Assembly: GCF_032452875.1 (NCBI RefSeq)
Contig: NC_083868.1
Span: 34,576,537-34,640,536 of the forward strand
Length of the DNA: 64,000 bases
Origin: Bos javanicus
Taxonomy: Eukaryota > Chordata > Mammalia > Artiodactyla > Bovidae
Direction of reading: 5' to 3'
The translations under genes were made by a program, and so were the position numbers. Under the pieces are notes generated by a model. That model did not search any database. It saw only the letters and a program-made list of their open reading frames with translations, and was not told the origin of the DNA. Below are positions 33,583 to 45,615 of this stretch, piece by piece; position 1 is the first letter of the stretch, and every line of letters begins with the position of its first letter.

Positions 33583-34068
33583 AGGCTTCTCAGATGGCTC
33601 AATGGTAAAAAATCCACCTGCCAAGCAGGAAATGTGGGTTTGATCCCTGGATGGGGAAAATCTCCTGAAGAAGGAAATGGAAACCCACTCCAGTATTCTC
33701 GCCTGGGAAATCCTATGGACAGAGGAACCTGGTGGGCTACAGTCTACTGCTATTGCTATTGCTAAGTCACTTCAGTCGTGTCCGACTCTGTGCGACCCCA
33801 TAGACGACAGCCTACCAGGCTCCCCCATCCCTGGGATTCTCCAGGCAAGAACACTGGAGTGGGTTGCCATTTCCTTCTCCAATGCATGAAAGTGAAAAGT
33901 GAAAGTGAAGTCGCTCAGTCGTGTCCAACCCTCAGCGACCCCATGGACTGCAGCCTTCCAGGCTCCTCTGTCCATGGGATTTTCCAGGCAAGAGTACTGG
34001 AATGGGGTGCCATTGCCTTCTACAGTCTATGGGGTCACAAAAGAGTGAAAATGACTTAGCAACTAAAC
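33583..34068 (+). mobile_element. Bov-tA SINE split by a Bov-A2
   Basis: 5' part 33583-33746 ('ggcttctcagatggctcaat ...'), 3' part resuming at about 34020 ('tctatggggtcacaaaagag'). The break coincides with the Bov-A2 insertion. Confidence 0.9.
33747..34019 (-). mobile_element. Bov-A2 SINE nested in Bov-tA
   Basis: Complete two-unit element. The host sequence ctacagtcta is duplicated at 33737-33746 and 34020-34029. It begins with an (attgct)-like variant of the usual trinucleotide tail. Confidence 0.95.
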
Positions 34069-34069
34069 A

Positions 34070-36884
34070 ATAACAAACCATAGTTGTTGTTGCTGTTGTT
34101 GCTCCTTATTTCACAGTTAATTATATTCAACTGAGAGGTTCTCATAATGTGAAACCTATCTTTAGGGATTAAGGATGTCAATATATAGCACTCCTCTCTG
34201 TCCTTCCTCAATTAGAAACAAAGTGAAAACTAAGATACAGGAGATATAAAAATTGTTATTAGAAAAAAGTACAAAATTCAGTTTCAATTTGTATCTAAAA
34301 TGTATTGACTATTCTTTTCTTCTTTCACACAACCACATCTTCCTAAACTTGTAAATGCCTTGGAACCACCCATCCCAGGAAAAGGCTGTGTTTATTAAAT
34401 ACAAATCAGCTTGTTTCAAGTCTCTTACTGGTTGTGGTGGAGGAGAATTAAAGCAAGTGTTTAGCAATTAAAACTTTCGATGCTTTATTTCTACAAAGTC
34501 AAGAAATATGAACCAGATAGTTATTGACGGCATATTCTTAACAGATATAAAAGATGAGAGTATACCAAAGAGAAGTATTCTAACACGAGTGTCTTCATAT
34601 GAAAATGTGACATCAGAGACAGTGTTCCCACCAACATAACATATTCTAATAAAATATGTTTCACTTAATTGGTTGACTATTCCCTGATAAGATACTTTTA
34701 TCCCTCTAGTAGTGACTCATTAATTTTTTATCCCCTCAAAATGAAGGAAAAATGTCAATGTGTCCTCTGGGATTCTGTAGCTGTGAGGCAGAAAAAAAAA
34801 ATGGTTATCTACTTATGAGGGGCATGGATTTATAGGGACAAGATAAATGACAGAAAATTGAGTTGATTATTAGGTGGAAATATTTACATGAGAGTACTGA
34901 TTTTTCTCTCTGTTTAATATTTATAAAAAAGAATAAAGATTAGTCTTGACTAAAGATTCACTTTTGTTTAGATATTAAATTTTTTATTAACTTTTATGCT
35001 ATTTAATTTTGTTAGTAAAAATTGCTATTATGAAGTACTTTCAGAATTTTGGAATTTTGTGCTCAATTATCTAATGATTCTCACTAAGGCAAATTCAGAT
35101 AGAATGTAGAAGTGTACAGGTCATATTCTGTAGATTTTTCCTAAATTAACCAAGCTAAGTACATATAAAGAGAATACAAATGAGAAGATGAATCTAAATA
35201 CATGTGTTTTGTTTGAGTAACTTTGATAGCCATATTAATTTTTTTTAATTTTGTGATGATATGTAATTATAATATTATTAAACTATCCTAAGGAGAAATA
35301 TTTGATAGGAAATGATACAGTAGAATATGGAATTCATAGCTTATATTACTATTTTGTCATTCAGCATTTTGATAAAATACTATCTATTCAGTTGATAAGA
35401 CAAGGATACTTATACCAAAAATAAATGTTATAGACAAAATAAATAATCCCTATTTGAATTGTTTTTAATTGTTTATTTGTACTACTTTGAACATAAGAAA
35501 AACATTGAAGATGCTATATGTTTCTGTATATCACGGCAGTACTATATGTTACTTAGATTTCAAGGCATTGGCTAACAAATTCCAGTTGACAAGATTGCCA
35601 TGATTTTAAACTAGGCTATCCTGGCATCCTGAAATAGTCTCTAAATTAATCCACATGAGATGAAAAACACTCAGTAGGGACATTATGTATTGATGTCCAT
35701 TCAGAAAGCAATCCTAGGGCCTTCCTTTGGATACCAGGGACATTTTTACTGTTCAAGTGAAGCTTTTCCCAGGATTTATGACTAGAGTCGGGGGAGGGGA
35801 GGGAGAAAGACCTGTATTATAAATTATAAAAGATGGTAATAAAGTACAAACATTCATTTTTTTCTTCCAGTTTATGTATAGCGATACACATATAAGTATA
35901 GATATGGAGATACAGCAAGTTGAATTTATTTTCCTTCACATATACATATTTGGTGGATAACTGTAGTCATATTTGATAGACATATTGAGCTTTCATCCCT
36001 AGGAGAGAGATCCCATAGCAGCAGTTTAATCCCCAGGAGAAATATAGATAAACGCATGGAGAACCTCAACATCTGCTTTCTCTCTCTGTCTCTCTTTGAC
36101 TTGGCAAAGATCTCTCTGCCATTCTTCTGCTCAGGATAGTGAAGGCTCTGACCAGGCCAAAGATGTAGGGGTTGGAAAGGCTATGAGCTTATTAGAAAAT
36201 TATCTAAAATCTAAATACCCAGATACTAACTTTGAAGTTGCCTGAGTCTGTCCTCTCCGATTTCCCCCAATACATTACTCAGGAGCTGTCTGTCAAATCT
36301 GGGGCTACTAATAATAAGCAGGCTTTTGTATTAAACACAGGTTCCCTAGAAAACTTTTGAAAGTCAAAAGGAAAAATAAAGAGAATATTGAAGACTAAAG
36401 GGAATATGTTTTTGTTCTACAGCAATACACTTACTCTAAACAGTAATACATTTATCTATATTTATACTTTCTATTTCTATATTAACCTCATCTGATTTAT
36501 GTTAATTTCTGCCCAAAATGATAATAGAAGCAGAAAGTTATAGTGCAACACATACTATTTGCTTTACTATTACTCCACCTACTGGAATTGCCCTTCACTG
36601 ACCGCAAATTTCTGGGACAGAGACTTGATGAAAAATGAGAGAAGGGGAACTGGAATTATGTACAAGCTCTGACAAAACTGTTTTATTTTTACTGATTTAT
36701 TTAATAGGATGATACTTATAAAAATGAGAAAGGTAACTTTATTGGAGCATCAGGTTAGATTGTTCAGTCACAGGATGCATTGCTTTGCTCTTTATTATTT
36801 TATGTTTTTCTCAGCTACTCAGCTTAATCATATCATTGGGCTCTATAGAAATAGTGTTATTTTGATATTAAAGTGTTGAACCAC
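34070..36884. other. 2.8-kb single-copy stretch, no gene seen
   Basis: Begins with a short GTT repeat (34082-34103). Otherwise no repeat family or coding signal was recognised. This is the second-longest stretch in the window without obvious young repeats. Confidence 0.45.
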
Positions 36885-36894
36885 ACATTACTCA

Positions 36895-37088
36895 GGCTTC
36901 CCTGGTGGCTCAGATGGAAAAGAATCTGCCTGCAATAGCGGGAGACCTGGGTTTGATCCCTGGGTTGGGAATATCCACTGGAGAAGGATATGGCAACCTA
37001 CTCCAGTATTTTTGCCTGGAGAATCCTCGTGGACACAGTCCCATGGGGTCACAAAAAGTTGGACAGGACTGAAAAACTAAGCATACAT
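36895..37088 (+). mobile_element. Bov-tA SINE
   Basis: 'ggcttccctggtggctcaga' head to 'gttggacaggactgaaaaac'. Duplication acattactca (36885-36894) / acattattca (37089-37098). Confidence 0.94.
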
Positions 37089-37196
37089 ACATTATTCAAA
37101 TACATCTTGTGTTACAAAAATAAGATGTAGGTTTTCAATGTTTCAGAAATGTATTTAAGCAAAACAGTTCTAGAGGAATACTGAAATATTCTGTGG

Positions 37197-37277
37197 AGTT
37201 TAACATATCAAGTTTAACATATCAAGGTAACATATTTTAATTACCTTGATAGTTTAACATATCAAGGTAATTAAAAT
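37197..37277. repeat. Tandem 14-mer plus perfect 17-bp inverted repeat
   Basis: agtttaacatatca occurs in tandem at 37197-37210 and 37211-37224 and again at 37251-37264. attttaattaccttgat (37234-37250) pairs perfectly with atcaaggtaattaaaat (37261-37277) across a 10-nt loop. Confidence 0.92.
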
Positions 37278-37279
37278 AA

Positions 37280-38439
37280 CTTTGTTACAAATATAATGTA
37301 GACGACTTTTGAATTTACTACAGATTATATGTTCTAACTTAATGTTTTTCAGATCATTTATATCAGAGCACATCAATCATCTATGTATAAACATGACTTA
37401 CATTTATTTTTAGACACATTTTATGTAATTTTCAATCTTAGAGTACTTGAAAAATACAATATAATCAGGATTACATGTGATTTTTATATGGAACACTTAA
37501 TCTAGCAGGTAATTTGTCCATGATCTTAGATACTTTTAAAATAGTGTCTTAAAATAGCATTCTAATGCATAATGTTCTAGGATATTAGCAGTTTTCAGTT
37601 ACACTACACTTTGATTCATTTAAAAATAAAGACATAAATTCAGCTGCATTTATTCTTGAAGTGAATTTAAAAGTGACTTCCCTTTACAGTAATATGGGAA
37701 CACAATTGATACTAAATTAATGCTGAATAATATTCCTGTGTATGTGCATTTATATATGTGAACAAATATAATATGTAAGGGCATTGTCAATCCCCACATT
37801 TATAGTACCTTTTCTTGAATGTACATAAATAAAAAAATAACAGGACAGACAGCTTTATATTAACATCTGATGTGGTTTGGGGTATCTTTCAGTATATTCC
37901 ATTAACCAGTGACTTTAAGTAAAGGCTGTTAACTCTGTATTATAAGTGATTATATAATAAATATTAGATTAAGTGCTTCTATTTTTATATCCAAGAAAAG
38001 CAAAATTTTTTTTAAAATTGTCATATATTAACTTAAAAAACAATTTTTATGTGTTCTCATTCATAAATATCATGTGGAATATAGCAAATATAAGCGACAG
38101 TCTTATGTTTTTGATAAAATACCCTTGCCTGAGCACAAAATGAAATGATCTTTTTCTCTGTAGTACAATAAAAACATGTACTAGAAACAAGTGAATCAAC
38201 ACAGCTGGCTGCTGGCATTGTGATTAGGAATGCACTAGTTTGGCTAAAATAAGAACTAGCCTGAATCTTTGCCCAAAGCTTGAACTCAAATGACCCTGAA
38301 AGAAGTTAAAATACTTTGCCAAATCTCTTTTTTTTTCCTTCTAATTTCACATGTCCTGTTTTTATAATGAAAGATTGGGGTCACCCTATTTCTTGATTAA
38401 GTTAAAAAAGAAATTCTGAAATAAAAAATAACCAAATAG
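37280..38439. other. AT-rich single-copy DNA, no gene seen
   Basis: Nothing recognised. Confidence 0.45.
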
Positions 38440-39172
38440 AGCCTCTTGAGGAGGGTGAAAGAGGAGAGTGAAAATGCTGGCTTAAAATTCACCGTTCATA
38501 AAACTAAGATCCTGGCATCCAGTCCCATCACTTCATGGCAAATAGAAAGGGAAAAAGTGGAAACAATGACAGATTTTTATTTTCTTGGGCTCCAAAATCA
38601 CTGCAGATGGTGACTGCAGCCATGAAATTAAAAGACACTTGCTCCTTGGAAAGAAAGCTATGACAAACCTAGACAGTATACTAAGAAGCAGAGACATCAT
38701 TTTTCTGACAAAGTTCCATACAATCAGAGCTATGTTGTTGCTTTTGTTTTTTCCCAGTAATCATGTGCAGATGTGAGAATTTAACCTTAAGGAAGGCTGA
38801 ACACCAAACAATTGAGGCTTTTGAACTGCGGTGCCAGAGAAGACTCTTGAGCGTCCCTTGGACAACAAGGAGATCAAACCAGTCAATCCTAAAGGAAATG
38901 AACCCTGAATATGAATATTGGAAAGACTGATACTGCAACTGAAGCTCCAATACTTTGGCCACCTGATGCAAGCGCAGGCTCACTGGAAAAGACTCTGATG
39001 CTTTGAAAGATTGAAGGCAAAAGGAGGAGAGGGCGACAGACAATGAGATGGTTGTATGGCATCATCAACTCGATGGACATGAATTTGAGCAAACTTCGGG
39101 AGATAGTGAAGAGCAGTTTAGCATGCTGTAGTCCATGGGGTCACAAGGAGTCAGACGTGACTTAGTGACTAA
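38440..39172 (+). mobile_element. BovB LINE, 3' end (5'-truncated)
   Basis: 'gagcctcttgaggagggtga' through 'tccaaaatcactgcagatgg' to a diverged end 'gacttagtgactaaacaaca'. The reading frames are broken (for example an insertion near 38730). Confidence 0.9.
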
Positions 39173-39544
39173 ACAACAATACTCAATAAACTGAATAAAT
39201 TTATAGCTGTCCATTGTGCTGTATGAATTAAAGTGTAGGGAAGAATATTAATGAAAAGGAAAGTGTTTTAAGGATGCGCTTTGTCAGAAATTGCATCCTC
39301 AAAAGTATAAGAGTCACAGATAAGCACTCTAAACGTATACCTCCCACATGTCCTCGCATTCTCAGAAAAATGCAGATATCATTATTATTTTTCTAACACT
39401 GCCACTCACACTGCATTTCTCTTTAGCTCGTTCTGAGTATAAAGTATAGGCCAGATCATGACAATTTAGTGTTCTTTCACCTACTGACTAGTATCTCAAA
39501 ATAGAATCACATGATTTAAAACCAATAAGCAGTTATTGAAATGC

Positions 39545-39770
39545 GGATTTTTATTTAAGTATTTATATTTTATATTGGGGTATAGTTGATTTATAATGTG
39601 CTAATTTCAGGGGTACAGCAGTGATTCTCTTATATATAGATATACAGCATTTTTTTCAGATTATTTTCCCATAAAGGTTATCATATTGAGTAAAGTTTCC
39701 TCTTATAATAGGTCATTATTGATTATCTATTTTATTTATGGTAGTGTGTATATGTTAACCCCAAAGACTA
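39545..39770 (-). mobile_element. Old L1 3' end, antisense
   Basis: 'attggggtatagttgattta', 'ctaatttcaggggtacagca', 'tagtgtgtatatgttaaccc' are the classic antisense end of artiodactyl old L1. Confidence 0.85.
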
Positions 39771-39930
39771 TGAAGGAAAAGTAGGAAGAAGAAGAAAAAG
39801 AGTGGAAAGGTGATGATATGAGGAGGAAAAAAGGCAGGTAAAGAGTGATAGGTAAGAGGGAAAAAATAAGGAAAAAGAAAGAGCAAGTGAAGATAAGTGA
39901 GGGAGAAATAGGAAGAAGGTATAAATAGTA
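39771..39930 (+). repeat. 160-bp purine-rich (GA) tract
   Basis: Almost all A/G on this strand, irregular GAAG/GGAA units (for example gtaggaagaagaagaaaaag), with few pyrimidines. It sits directly between the L1 end and a Bov-A2. Confidence 0.85.
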
Positions 39931-39943
39931 GTGATTTATCTCT

Positions 39944-40222
39944 GCTGCTGCTGCTGCTGCTAAGTCGCTTCAGTCGTGTCCGACTCTGTGCGACCCCATA
40001 GATGGCAGCCCACCAGGCTCCCCCATCCCTGGGATTCTCCAGGCAAGAACACTGGAGTGGGTCACCATTTCCTTCTCCAATGCATGAAAGTGAAAAGTGA
40101 AAGTGAAGTAGCTCAGTCGTGTCTGACTCTTAGCAACCCCATGGACTGCACCCTACCAGGCTCCTCCGTCCATGGGATTTTTCCAGGCAAAAGTACTGGA
40201 GTGGGTTGCCATTGCCTTCTCC
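39944..40222 (-). mobile_element. Bov-A2 SINE
   Basis: (ctg)n tail of about six units, two Bov-A units, linker intact. Perfect duplication gatttatctct at 39933-39943 and 40223-40233. Confidence 0.96.
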
Positions 40223-40233
40223 GATTTATCTCT

Positions 40234-40446
40234 AGCTTCCTTTACTTTTGTTAGTATCTATTTAAGGCTGACCTGAGAACTCCCTGCTCCTTACTCTCCA
40301 CCTTCAGGCATGTAGGGCATGGCTTCTCTCAGAACCTTTATGTACACCCTGCCACATACACATCACCGTGTGGAGATGCTTCCAACATTCTCTTCACACC
40401 TAATTTCTACCATTATTTCATCTTTGTGAACAATAATTTCAAGCTT
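40234..40446. other. Spacer between two Bov-A2 copies
   Basis: Single-copy DNA of about 210 bp, nothing recognised. Confidence 0.4.
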
Positions 40447-40729
40447 GCTGCTGCTGCTGTTGCTAAGTAAGTCGCTTCAGTCGTGTCCGACTCTGTGCGA
40501 CCACAGAGACGGCAGCCCACCAGACTCGCCCTTCTCTGGGATTCTCCAGGCAAGAACTCTGGAGTGGGTTGCCATTTCCTTCTCCAATGCATGAAAGTGA
40601 AAAGTGAAAGTGAAGTCGCTCAGTTGTGTCCGACTCAGCGACCCCATGGACTGCAGCCTACCAGGCTCCTCCATCCATGGGATTTTCCAGGCAAGAGTAC
40701 TTGAGTGGGCTGCCATTGCCTTCTCCAAA
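40447..40729 (-). mobile_element. Bov-A2 SINE
   Basis: (gct)n tail, two Bov-A units. Duplication ttcaagctt at 40438-40446 and 40730-40738. Same orientation as the copy 225 bp upstream. Confidence 0.95.
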
Positions 40730-41021
40730 TTCAAGCTTAGTTACAAATAAATTAGGAAGTTGAAAAAAATAACAGGCATTGCAAATAACTGCTTAACAAA
40801 ATTAACTCAAGTACTATGTTTATGTTAGAAGATAAATGAATTTTTTTAAAGACCCTTATCCTAAGGAATTGATATCAAATATTCCTATAGTCTTCAGTCT
40901 GTTTAAAAAGCACCTTTAATTCAATGGCCCTTCTTCAAATCCATCATTGCATTGGTCAGAACTTTCTCTACTGTAAAATTGAAATATAATAGCAAATATG
41001 TTCAGTTTCCTTCTGATCTTG

Positions 41022-41650
41022 TGTGGAGTTGGCTTGCAGCAGGGTTTAGTTCCCAGCTGGAGATTGAGGCTGGGTTGTGGCCCTGAGAGCACCAGATCCT
41101 AGCCAGTAGACCAGTGGTCAGTGACAAGGGCCCTGGCCCTTTGGCTTTGCAGAAAAGAATTTCCACAAAGATAGAAAGTAGTGAAGCAAGTAAAGTATTT
41201 ATTAAGGGAGGTGGGGAGTATAGTACATGTGGATAGACACAGGGGTGGACTCAGAGTCACTGAGTCACACCCTTGTGGCAATTTGAATTACTTTTATAGG
41301 CATCTCTTCCAGGTTTCCGTTAGCCAGTCATTTATATTTGTCTGCTTCACAGTCCATATTTGGTACATCCTAGGATCCTCTCATGTGTGTACAGATGTGT
41401 GTACACACTTCTCTTAGCCAAGATGAATTCTACTGAAAAGGCATATGCGTACAGCATCCCTTGAGATCACTCCCCTTTTGACTTCCAAGGAGCCTTTCTG
41501 TGCCTGTGTGGTCTGGGAGATCTCCTGACTTTGAGAAAGAGAAATACATGGTCTTGGGAAGACCCAGCTTCCTCCCTTAATTATCCTGCTATTCTTATCT
41601 TGGAGTTTTGGTTTAGGGGGAATGAATCTCCAGTTGCTTTACCCTCTTGG
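41022..41650 (-). mobile_element. Ruminant ERV LTR (BTLTR1-like), solo
   Basis: 'gtgacaagggccctggccct', 'agtagtgaagcaagtaaagt atttatta', 'ttctcttagccaagatgaat', 'gacttccaaggagcc'. The same series occurs in the element at 42434. tttatta in this orientation is consistent with an antisense poly(A) signal. No internal viral coding sequence adjoins it. Confidence 0.7.
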
Positions 41651-41869
41651 GGGTTCTGGCCAGAGTTTCTAAAACTCTTGTAATTTCCTAAATGATTTCT
41701 AATTGTAATTTCCTAATTTTCTAAGAGCAATAGGAGTATCTTTTATTATAATATTTCGTTTCTGTCTTGAGTTCCTGAAGCAGCTCTAGGACAATAGACA
41801 TGAAATACATATTTTTGTTATGCATAACAAATACCAATGCAGACCTCAGTTTATGTCAATAAGGTGACT

Positions 41870-43260
41870 TTTTGAAAGCCCCTAAGTATGACGGTATGAT
41901 TGCCAGAGGAACCAAATGTTATCAGAGACTTGTAACCTTCAGCCCCAACCTCTAACCTCCAGAGAAAAGAGAGTAACTGGAGGTTGCATTGATCAGTAAC
42001 GGACAATGATTTAATCAACCATGCCTATATAATGAAGCCTCAATTAAAAAACCCTCACCAAAGGGATTTAGGGAGCTTCTGGGTTGGTGTACAGATGGAG
42101 ATGTGAGAAGGGTCGCTTGGCCAGCGAGGGTATAAAAGCAAGTCACTCCTTCCTACATACCTTATCATATTTATCTCTTTACCTGCCTGTTCATTTTTAT
42201 CCTATAATATATTCTTGGTTATCCATCTCTAATACTAAGTAAAGTGCTTTCTTGAGTACAGTGAGCCATTCCAGCAAATAATTCCAGCAAATAACCCCTC
42301 TCCTGAGGGGTTGTGGGAACTTCCAATTTATAATTGCTTGATCAGAAATATAGATGACAACCTAAAAATTGTGATTGGTGTCTGAGGTTGGGGTAGGGCA
42401 GTCTTCCTGATATCAGGTGGCCTCTGCTGGCCTGCAGTGGCTTAAAGCAGGGTTCCAGTTCCCTGGCCAGAGACTGAAGACAGGTCACAGTGGTGAGAGC
42501 ACACAGGTCCTAACCACTAGATCAGTAGTTAGTGGCAAGGGCCCTGGCTTTTCAGCTTTGTGTAAATTAACATAAAGTAATGGAGAAACAAAACAGAAAG
42601 TAGTGGAGCAAGTAAAGTATTTATTAGGAGGAAAAGAGTACAATATGTGTGGATAGACAGACAGGTGGGCTCAGAGAGAGAGTTACTGAGTTGTACCCTC
42701 ATGGCAGTTTGAACTACTTTCATGTCGCAACTTTTCTGGGTTTCCTTTGGCCAGTCATGTTGATTTGCCTGGTTCAGAGTCCATATCTTAGGATCCTCCC
42801 ATGTATGCACATGCATTTCTTAGCCAAGATTGATTCTACCAAAAAGGCATATGGGTAGAGCGTCCCTTGGCATCACTCCCTTTGACCTCCAAGGAGACTT
42901 TCTGTGCATGTGTGGTTGGGGAAGTCTCCTGGCTTGGTGAAGGAGAAATATGTGATCTGGATAGGACCCAGCCTCCTCTCTCAATTGTTCTGCTATTCTA
43001 GTCTTGGAGATTTGGTCCACAGAGAATGGATCTCCAATTATTTTATACTGGGTGGCGGGGGCGGGGTGGGGGGCATCCACTACTTGCCTCATTATGGTAC
43101 TGAGTCCTTCATGTGTGGAGTCTTTCCTAACTCCAAACAGTGTCAGAACTGGGGACACCCAGTTAGTGTCCACAGAGAATTGGAAAAATTGCTTGGCTTG
43201 AAAAAAAAAAAAAACCCATGTCTGGTGTCAGAAGTGAAGGGTAGTAGAATACAGAAAACA
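41870..43260 (+). mobile_element. Old LTR remnant, split by a younger LTR
   Basis: The left part (about 41870-42430) has 'ataatgaagcctcaattaaa', 'cttctgggttggtgtacaga', 'aaataacccctctcctgagg' and 'gacaacctaaaaattgtgat'. The right part resumes at about 43135 with 'agtgtcagaactggggacac' and 'gtgtccacagagaattggaa', ending in an A-run (43201-43214). This matches the order in a mammalian LTR I recognise but cannot name securely. No coding sequence. Confidence 0.6.
42434..43130 (-). mobile_element. Second BTLTR1-like LTR, inserted in the older LTR
   Basis: 'gtggcaagggccctggcttt', 'gtagtggagcaagtaaagta tttatta', 'cttagccaagattgattcta', then a G-rich patch at 43050-43070. Better preserved than the copy at 41022. 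Same orientation, about 1.4 kb away. Confidence 0.75.
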
Positions 43261-43264
43261 GGAG

Positions 43265-43899
43265 GTTTTGCCATGTATCTACCTTGACTTCTTATCCTAA
43301 AGATGCTTTCTTCTCTTTCCTTTCTCCTGAGGTCTCTGAAATGCTAGTTTTGTGGTAAACAATATTTACTCAGACGCATCACAGAATACACATGCAGCCT
43401 CATTTTGCTTCAATTCAAACCCAGCTCTCTCTATAGCATTTTTTATTTTGGTTCTTTTTTTTTTTTTTAAAAAAGCTACTTACTTTCCAGTGATTCAAAA
43501 GTGAGGGGTGATCAAAATTCTATGGGCTTTCAACTATTTCTTGCCTGATTTTAAAGTGCCCTCTTTCTTTGTGATTCATAGCCTCTACACATGCTACACT
43601 CCTTTATACTAGGGCATTCCAACAGATTTTAAAGGGCTTTGAAAATCTCTGATTTCTGTTCTTATGAGATATAGGGAGTCTATGGGGTTAATCCACCCAG
43701 CTCCCTAATTTTTTTCAACCTCAGTCATTGCTTGAACAACCTGATCCATAAACTGCATTATTCCATCTTGGCCCACATTACTACTCCATTGTCAGAAAAC
43801 AATGCTTCATGAATATTTCCATGTTTCTGCACCAATGGGGCTTTTGGAACATAGATTGCTGGATCCTTGGTTAAAGAAGTGTTTGAGTGGAAAACAAGT
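43265..43899. other. Unassigned, possibly LTR-associated DNA
   Basis: A poly(T) run at about 43457-43469. No coding frame of note. Confidence 0.35.
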
Positions 43900-44430
43900 C
43901 TTGAAAATTAAAGACAGAATGAAAGGGTTCAGAACATGCCACCCCAAAATAGGCCAATTTGATATATTGACTTTTTTGATCTAAAGGTACTTAGAAAAGC
44001 AGCAGGTACCAAAAGAGGCATCTGACCTTCACTTTTCTTCTTGAAACAAGAGATGTAATTCCTATCCAAAAGATGCCATCCCTGAACCTGGAGGAAAAGG
44101 ACATTCTCATCACCAGAGAAGGGGAGTTGAGGCTGAGAAGAATCTGTACAAACACATCTTGTTAAAATGACCCTTATCCTCCTCTGGTCTTCCTAAATAT
44201 TTTACTGTTTTCACAATTACTACTCTTTCTTCAATCTAGTATATTATAACTTAGGGGACCTAAGCACTGTTTGGGCCTTCATTTTCCTGTGAAGGCTTCC
44301 ATGTACATGTAAAAATAAACTGCGTATGTTTTTCTCCTATTAATCTGTCTATGTCAACTTAATTCTCAAGTTCAGCCAGAGACCCCAAGAGAGTAGAGAA
44401 AAAATATTGCTCTGGCTACAAGACTTACAG
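43900..44430 (+). mobile_element. LTR-like element with AATAAA
   Basis: 'aacatgccaccccaaaatag', 'aatctgtacaaacacatctt gttaaaatgacccttatcct', 'tacatgtaaaaataaactgc', 'tcctattaatctgtctatgt' and 'cagccagagaccccaagaga' fit the R/U5 end of an ERV-type LTR. AATAAA lies near 44314. No internal region seen. Confidence 0.55.
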
Positions 44431-45411
44431 AGAGAGAGATTCAGACAACTCCAGTGGACCATTAATTTACATATCAAATGAGAATAAATCTAGGAACCTT
44501 TACCTCCTTTTCCCAAACAGGGTGATTTTGCTTTCCAAACCAAAGGTCATTCTCTCTCCAGAAAGGTTGAGGGTTAAATGGACCAGCTGACCTCTATAAG
44601 TTCCAATATGCATAATTTCAGAGATCCTCTGCTGTGGTATTGATAAGAAGGACAAGAAGGATATATCTGACTCGTGCTGCATTCCACCTGGGGAATTAGG
44701 GCAGAGAAAATTAGCACTATGATTGACATGCAAGTAAATAATCAGTTTGTGCTTTGATCCAGAAAATTTGTGTTTTTGTAAACACAAATAAACAAACATA
44801 AATAAATAAATTTAGGTGTAAAAACAATACACACTTCTCCTTTAGCTATGTGGAAATACGCTGGACCTTTATCCCTTCATTCTGTCTGTAATCTAGCAGA
44901 TCAATTCTGATTTCACATTCTTTTCCTCAAGTTCTATTATTTTTATCTCTCAATTACTTTCTAATTTTCACATAAAATAGAAATCACCAAGAAGATTTTC
45001 TGGTTTCCTGCCACTCCTGTGTATCAGTGTGTCTTTTATTTGCATGAATCTCAAAAGGTGAGACTCATCCTATATTACTCCTTCAACTACCACATCCAAT
45101 TCATTTTATACCTTATTGACTCTCTCTTCTAAATATAACTTGGAATGTTTTCTTTTTTTTTTTTTCTCAACACTTTGGTTCCTGTTCTTGATTTAGTTTA
45201 GACCCCCATCATTACTAGAAGGCAATAGTGAGCCACAAACCTTAAAATTGAGCTGATGCTGAATAGAAAGCCTGGAGTGGGAGGGCAAATGGCTCTTTAA
45301 AACTGAACTTTTGTTTGTTTGTTTGTTCAAATTACTTTGTAATAGAATAAGAAATTGTTCTGAATACATTTTTATATTTATCTGCCCTAAATGTGTGATT
45401 ATAGTTGAAGT
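44431..45411. other. Single-copy DNA; (GTTT)n at 45311-45328
   Basis: No gene recognised. The 99-codon reverse frame at 44500-44799 has no known domain. Confidence 0.4.
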
Positions 45412-45615
45412 GTTATTTGCTCAGTCATGTCTGACTCTTTGCCACACCACTGACTATAGTCCTCCAGGCTTCTTCATCCATGGGATTTTCCAGGGAAAAA
45501 TACTGGAGTGGATTGCTATTTCCTTCTCCAGGGGATCTTCCCAACCCAGGAATCGAACCTAGGTCTCCCACATTGCAGGCAGACTCTTTACTATCTGAGC
45601 TACTAGGAAGCCCAA
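45412..45615 (-). mobile_element. Bov-tA SINE
   Basis: 'ctcagtcatgtctgactctt' to 'ctgagctactaggaagccc'. Confidence 0.92.

Noticed and set aside
41022..43130. A complete small provirus bounded by the two LTRs
   Set aside because: No gag, pol or env similarity between them and the interior is an unrelated older LTR.
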